Below, one piece after another: positions 59,440 through 64,000 of a DNA stretch of 64,000 nt. The position numbers and the translations under genes were made by a program. Source of the stretch: Nepenthes gracilis (Eukaryota > Streptophyta > Magnoliopsida > Caryophyllales > Nepenthaceae). The stretch spans positions 6,608,627-6,672,626 of the forward strand of contig BSYO01000035.1 in assembly GCA_033239525.1 (NCBI GenBank), given 5' to 3'. The first letter of the stretch is position 1. The number at the start of each line of letters is the position of its first letter. A model generated the notes under the pieces. The model was given only the letters and a program-made list of their open reading frames with translations, ran no database searches and was not told where the DNA came from.

Positions 59440-60182
59440 TGGAATATTCACTTAGTAAAATACGAACAACATTTAAAAGATGACTGTTCTTACACTCGAT
59501 GACCCTATTTTGTTGTTGAGTGTAATGACAGGGAATATTAGAAAAAAAAGTCTTCCATGTTTAAATGAGCCTAAAAGTCATGTAACATATGTTCCCCCAG
59601 AATTCTGAATGTAGATTTTAATATGTTGCAATAATTGTGTTTCAACATAAGTAACAAAAACTTGAAAAAAAGATAAATACTTCATATTTAGAAAGAAGAA
59701 AATATACTCAAGTGAAACAACTATAGTCATCAATAAATGTCACAAAGAACTTGCAGAGAGCATGAGCAATAACTACACTCATACCCCATACATCGGTATG
59801 AATAATCTCAAAAGTTGTGAAACCACGACTACCATACGAAGAAAAAGATAAGGCTTTACTTTTACCAAGTTTATAAGAATCACAACCAGATGGCACAAAA
59901 AAGATCTTTATTACCCAAATAATCGTGTTTCATAAGATAATTTAAAATATTGGAATTGGGATATCTCAATCGGTTATGCCAAATAGTACAATTATTAGTT
60001 ATAGTAGTATAAGCTAAAGAAATGATAGTAAGAAGAGGAAGTTGAAGAGGAAATAGGTGTTCCACTTTAGGCACCTTCACCATCTCCTTACCCAACGCTT
60101 GATCTTGTACAAGACAGCCATTACGATAAAAATGAATATCACAATTATTATCAACCAATTGTCTAACTAAAATCAAACTCAT
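59440..60182 (-). pseudogene. Copia GAG-pre-integrase and integrase, broken
   Basis: Minus-strand WHNRLRYPNSNILNYLMKHD is the pre-integrase block. Then come LGKSKALSF, FTTFEIIHTDVWG and FFVTFIDDYSCFTW of the integrase core. The D of HTDVWG is kept. Downstream frames are shifted and full of stops. Confidence 0.85.
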
Positions 60183-60429
60183 AGATAATTTAGGAGATAC
60201 AAAAACATTATTGAATAAGAATATGAAATTCCAGCTATAATGATAGAAAGAGAATTGTCATTGGCTATCTAAATATATTGCTCACCCTCATACTTACAAG
60301 CATGATATAAGGCATCTGAATCGTCTGTCATAATTCGAGGTTGCTAATTAACCAAGAAGTGAGCAATTTTTCTTACCTTGTAACCCAAGAGTAAAGAAAG
60401 TAAAAACTATCATCCATTATACCATCTCA

Positions 60430-61320
60430 AGAATGACAAAAGATGAATAAGCATTAGATGGCTGATTATTGACAAGAAGGCCCTATACACCAATAGATTG
60501 GATATCAATGAGAAGAGCTTGAGCATGTTTATTTTGAGGTTGAATGCAACAATTCTTGATAATATGTCTCTCTTTTTTGTAAAATTTCTTACTATAATTC
60601 TTTGCAATATGACCATACTCCTTACAACTATAGTACTGTATCTGAGACTTAAACATTCCTCATCCTTGAGTAGCATAAGCCAAAGTAACCATCTCAAAAG
60701 ATACCATGTCTTGTGTCCTACTACTCAGAGTGTCAAATTGTTCTTCACAAATAAATTTTCCTAAGCAAACATCAATGTATGGAATAGGATTATGATTAGA
60801 AAGACTTGCTCAAGTAGTCTCAAATTCTAGTATCAGTTTAATCATAAATTGATTTCTTAGGCTCTCCGCATAAACCTCTTGAAGAGCTGCAAGTGCAACC
60901 TTAGAAGCCTTTGAATAAACAATTCCACTATATTTACTCCATAAATTAAGAAATCAAGTGTCAAATTCTTCGACAAAAAGTTAGCCTTACTTGAAATTGT
61001 AATCTCTAATTCTAATTAGAATTTTTGAGCATTATTATCTTGATTATAAATATTCTAGATATAGAGTCCTACATCTGCTTAGCAATAGAGAAGGATCGAA
61101 AATTATTCACCATATATGGTTCAATGGATCTTTACAACCATGACAAAATATGAGTATTCTTACTCTCCCATTGATTAAGCTCCTTTATTCCAATAGGGGC
61201 TATAGATGAGCCATCTAAATGATTCTAAAGTTCCTTTCTCTTAACAAACATTTTAAATTAAAACTCTCAAATGGGGTAATTTTTACCATCAAAGTGAATA
61301 ATAGCATTCTCCCCTGACAT
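60430..61320 (-). pseudogene. Copia gag, broken
   Basis: The likely start is the ATG at 61318-61320 (MSGENAIIHFDGKNYPI, then a TGA where Trp is usual). Near 60560-60640 the zinc-knuckle region reads YYSCKEYGHIAKNY. The first and last Cys of the CCHC motif are Tyr. Both changes and the Trp-to-stop are G-to-A on the coding strand. Confidence 0.75.
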
Positions 61321-61940
61321 TATAAATTATTAAAAATACACTCAAATCGCAAAAATATTCTTTCTAAAATCTAACTAGGAGGAAAATACACTGAGAATTA
61401 AGACTTAAATTCCTAATCCGTGCTACCCAAACTAGAAACCAACAAGAAAAATGAAGTTTGGTTGAAATATATATCCTTCAAACCCATGTGATACCCACGT
61501 GATGATATATTAGAGTATCTCCTTCCCACGGCTGAGATTGAAGAATACCCATGAAGATGATATCTCACTAATATATCTCCTTCCCACGAGTGGAATATGA
61601 GGACCGAAGAAGACAACCAAAAATGAGATCAAAGAAAGAGATAAGCTGTGAAGATCGGAGATGAAAACTCATGGAAACCATTGATATTCGAGATAAAAAA
61701 TGAAAATCTCACCGAAATCGTTGATAATCGAAGATCGAAGATGAATTAATGGGAAGCCTTGAAGCAAAACACAAGATCACACCTCCACAAACTCCAAAAT
61801 CTTATTCAGATGAAATGAATACTCCCTTTGACAACCAAGAGAGCAAAGGGGCTTTGCTCGAAAACCCTAGAAGCAAGAAATCATGCCAAGAAGAAAGGAC
61901 AGATGTAAATTTCGAAGACTAAAGCTAACAAGAGTTAAGG

Positions 61941-61952
61941 GCTCTGATACCA
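61941..61952 (-). other. Copia primer-binding site (initiator Met-tRNA)
   Basis: On the minus strand it reads TGGTATCAGAGC, the classic copia primer site, directly next to the 5' LTR. Confidence 0.95.
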
Positions 61953-62167
61953 TTTCAAATTGATCTGAATACCTCTCAACTGAAAGTTTCTTATCATTAA
62001 ATAAAATATCTCTTTCCCTAAGTATATTACATTATAATCATTTTCCTTCCTACAGCTCTAATTATAATAATTACAGCAAATCAGAATCTTCTAATTATGG
62101 AAAAAATATATACAGTATATAATTAACATCCTACTAGTCCGATTGAATCATGCACATCTGATTGACA
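61953..62167 (-). repeat. Copia 5' LTR
   Basis: Matches 57132-57363, sharing TACAGCTCTAATTATAATAA and TTACAG-AAATCAGAAT. The inner end is TTTCAAATT instead of TGTCAAATT. Confidence 0.9.
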
Positions 62168-62172
62168 GGTAT

Positions 62173-62917
62173 AACATCACATTTTTGTTATAGCATCCTA
62201 TTCTAAAAGTCATAAGGTGACCATCAATATAATGATCATAAAGAGAAGTTCAAACCTGAACAAAAGCAACATTGTACAGCCAAAAAGAGCAGCACTATGA
62301 AATCACATAGCTACCTAGAACCAACTACTTCTATTGCCAAATAGAGACGATAGTAAAAAGTTTAGCATCCATGGATGATCTAGACATAGAACAATGACAG
62401 GTAGATTAATGTTGGAAAGAACAAACATCACATTCTGTTATACAAAACCAAATTTTACTACATTCAATTTTTTTTTTCACAAGTTTGCTTCTTTATTGGG
62501 GGGGGGGGAGTTAGTTCAAATAGAATAAAAACCTAAGCTTCCATTGCTTTAAAATAACTCTCATCAGCTCCTTTGGGAAGTCAAGGGAATCATTGTATGC
62601 CAAAGTCAGAGATATTGGAAACGGAAAACATTAGGCTGCCAAGACAGCATGATCTCCTTTGCTGGGATGACATGCATAATGATGAAAACTAGGCTCTTTT
62701 CCAACAAAGCAGCTGGGATTGGTGCAGCCCGACTGGTTTAATGTGAATAACTTTGGTGTCAAGAGTGGTCTGGTCCAGCCCAAATACTGTTTTGATCACT
62801 TTTGCCGTAGCCTCCCCATGTACCTTCTATATTAGTTCCTATATTGTCCTTCGATTGAGTGATGATTGAAAAAGTAATGAGAAACTTTGTAGAGCAGCAG
62901 CAACAAAACACAATAAT
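62173..62917. other. Intron 1 sequence between copia element and Tekay-like LTR
   Basis: No J-domain exon or other coding signal is visible on the minus strand. A poly-G run lies at 62499-62509. Confidence 0.5.
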
Positions 62918-64000
62918 TGTAACACTCCATTGTTTTATTCTTAATTAATTGGACTTATAACCAGTAGAGGTCATTAATTAAAAAAATTAATGAATAGATG
63001 AAATCATTTAGAACTGATAATTTACACTTGAGCTTAAACTAAGTTTATGAAGAGCTTGGATGAGTTGGATTCGTGATATCTTCGGGAGGGTATTTTGGTA
63101 ATTTCTCCTATTCCAATAGAATTTATTTGCAATGTAATGAATTATTAGTTAGGAATTTTTATAATTATGTTTTATATATTTTTGTGTGATTAAGATTAGG
63201 AAATTAATCAAATAATGTGCCAAATTGTGATTGACCAGTAAACTCTATTATACCACTTGGAAAACCCAAGTTTTTGTATCATAACCTTCATCTAAACCAA
63301 AGGCACGCCCCATACTTTGTTTTTCTTCATTAGATGCCCCTTCCCTTGTGTTTTGGCTAGTTTGTAATTAAGGAAGAATTGCGGGTTATTATAAGAATTG
63401 TGCGCCAAATTGTGATTGACCAGTAAACTCTATTATACCACTTGGAAAACCCAAGTTTTTGTATCATAACCTTCATCTAAACCAAAGGCACGCCCCATAC
63501 TTTGTTTTTCTTCATTAGATGCCCCTCCCCTTGTGTTTTGGCTATGCGGGTTATTATAAGAACCCCGGTAAACTCTATTATACCACTTGGAAAACCCAAG
63601 TTTTTGTATCATAACCTTCATCTAAACCAAAGGCACGCCCCATACTTTGTTTTTCTTCATTAGATGCCCCTTCCCTTGTGTTTTGGCTAGTTTGTAATTA
63701 AGGAAGAATTGCGGGTTATTATAAGAATTGTGCGCCAAATTGTGATTGATTAAACTCTATTATACCACTTGGAAAACCCAAGTTTTGTATCATAACCTTC
63801 ATCTAAACCAAAGGCACGCCCCATACTTTGTTTTTCTTCATTAGATGCCCCTTCCCTTGTGTTTTGGCTAGTTTGTAATTAAGGAAGAATTGCGGGTTAT
63901 TATAAGAATTGTGCGCCACCTCACCCCTCCCTAAACCTAATTCCCTTCTATTTATTCACTAGCCGCCCCCCTCATTCATTGTCTTCCCTCAATTAGTTTC
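62918..64000 (+). mobile_element. Tekay/Del-like Gypsy LTR, cut by window end
   Basis: It starts TGTAACACTCCATTGTTTTA after ATAAT (candidate duplication, 62913-62917). It contains GGGAGGGTATTTTGGTAATT, a motif typical of Tekay/Del LTRs, then a tandem repeat block, then a promoter-like C-rich end with TATTTATTCACTAG near 63949. The other end is beyond the window. Confidence 0.55.
63217..63918. repeat. Tandem repeat, 145-185 bp unit, four copies
   Basis: Copies start at about 63217, 63402, 63564 and 63732. They share ACCACTTGGAAAACCCAAGT, AAACCAAAGGCACGCCCCAT and TCATTAGATGCCCCTTCCCT almost unchanged. Copy two lacks about 20 bp near its end (AGTTTGTAATTAAGGAAG). The near-identity points to recent amplification inside the LTR. 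Confidence 0.93.

Larger units (their letters stand above)
57132..62167 (-). mobile_element. Complete but dead Ty1/copia element with GGTAT duplication
   Basis: LTRs at 57132-57363 and 61953-62167 have TG..CA-type ends (plus strand TGTCAAATT ... CTGACA). GGTAT stands on both sides (57127-57131, 62168-62172). The minus strand carries, from right to left, a primer-binding site matching initiator Met-tRNA, then gag, GAG-pre-integrase, integrase, reverse transcriptase and RNase H, which is the copia order. The coding region has many stops and shifts. The two LTRs differ at many positions (by eye perhaps a fifth to a quarter), so the insertion is old. It lies in intron 1 of the OWL1-like gene, in the same orientation as the gene. 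Confidence 0.93.

Noticed and set aside
63433..63621. A 62-codon open frame on the minus strand
   Set aside because: It crosses tandem copies of the LTR repeat and repeats its own peptide.

Overview
This window reads as nuclear DNA of a flowering plant. It is AT-rich, it holds one spliced gene with long introns, and most of the rest is transposable-element sequence in several states of decay. The mix (Tat-type and Tekay/Del-like Gypsy LTRs, Ty1/copia, Au-type SINE, dense ATATCG-rich interspersed repeats) would fit a monocot such as a palm. That guess rests on general familiarity with such genomes, not on a diagnostic sequence.

Left part (1-34377): almost entirely repeats. A degenerate Gypsy element without pol (about 1260-8803) carries a roughly 50-bp minisatellite inside its LTR. 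It is followed by a tandem array of about 470-bp satellite units (9855-17865) that is split by an unclassified insertion and by a solo LTR with a perfect target-site duplication (14379-16666). After an AT-rich stretch with a CACTA-like subterminal region comes a second, related Gypsy element (about 22085-34377). It lies in minus orientation with remnants of gag, protease, reverse transcriptase, RNase H and integrase, and has an extra ORF on the opposite (plus) strand between integrase and the 3' LTR, a layout typical of the Tat lineage. Its integrase is split by another solo LTR with a perfect duplication (27677-29530).

Right part (34378-64000): a single protein-coding gene on the minus strand, a homologue of the plant DnaJC11-type J-domain protein OWL1. 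Twelve coding exons could be placed exactly between 55238 and 34814, all with GT-AG introns and matching phases (492 codons plus stop). The first coding exon, with the HPD motif of the J domain, was not found and probably lies beyond 64000. The introns are swollen by repeats: many copies of an ATATCG-rich family, tRNA-derived SINEs, a solo-LTR-like block, a complete but dead Ty1/copia element with a GGTAT duplication (57132-62167), and the start of a Tekay-like LTR with a 145-185 bp internal tandem repeat (from 62918).

No rRNA, tRNA gene, CRISPR array or bacterial-type operon is present. The best candidates for something little described are the ATATCG family clustered in the gene introns, the satellite array, and the conserved antisense ORF with its own TATA-like element in the two Gypsy copies.
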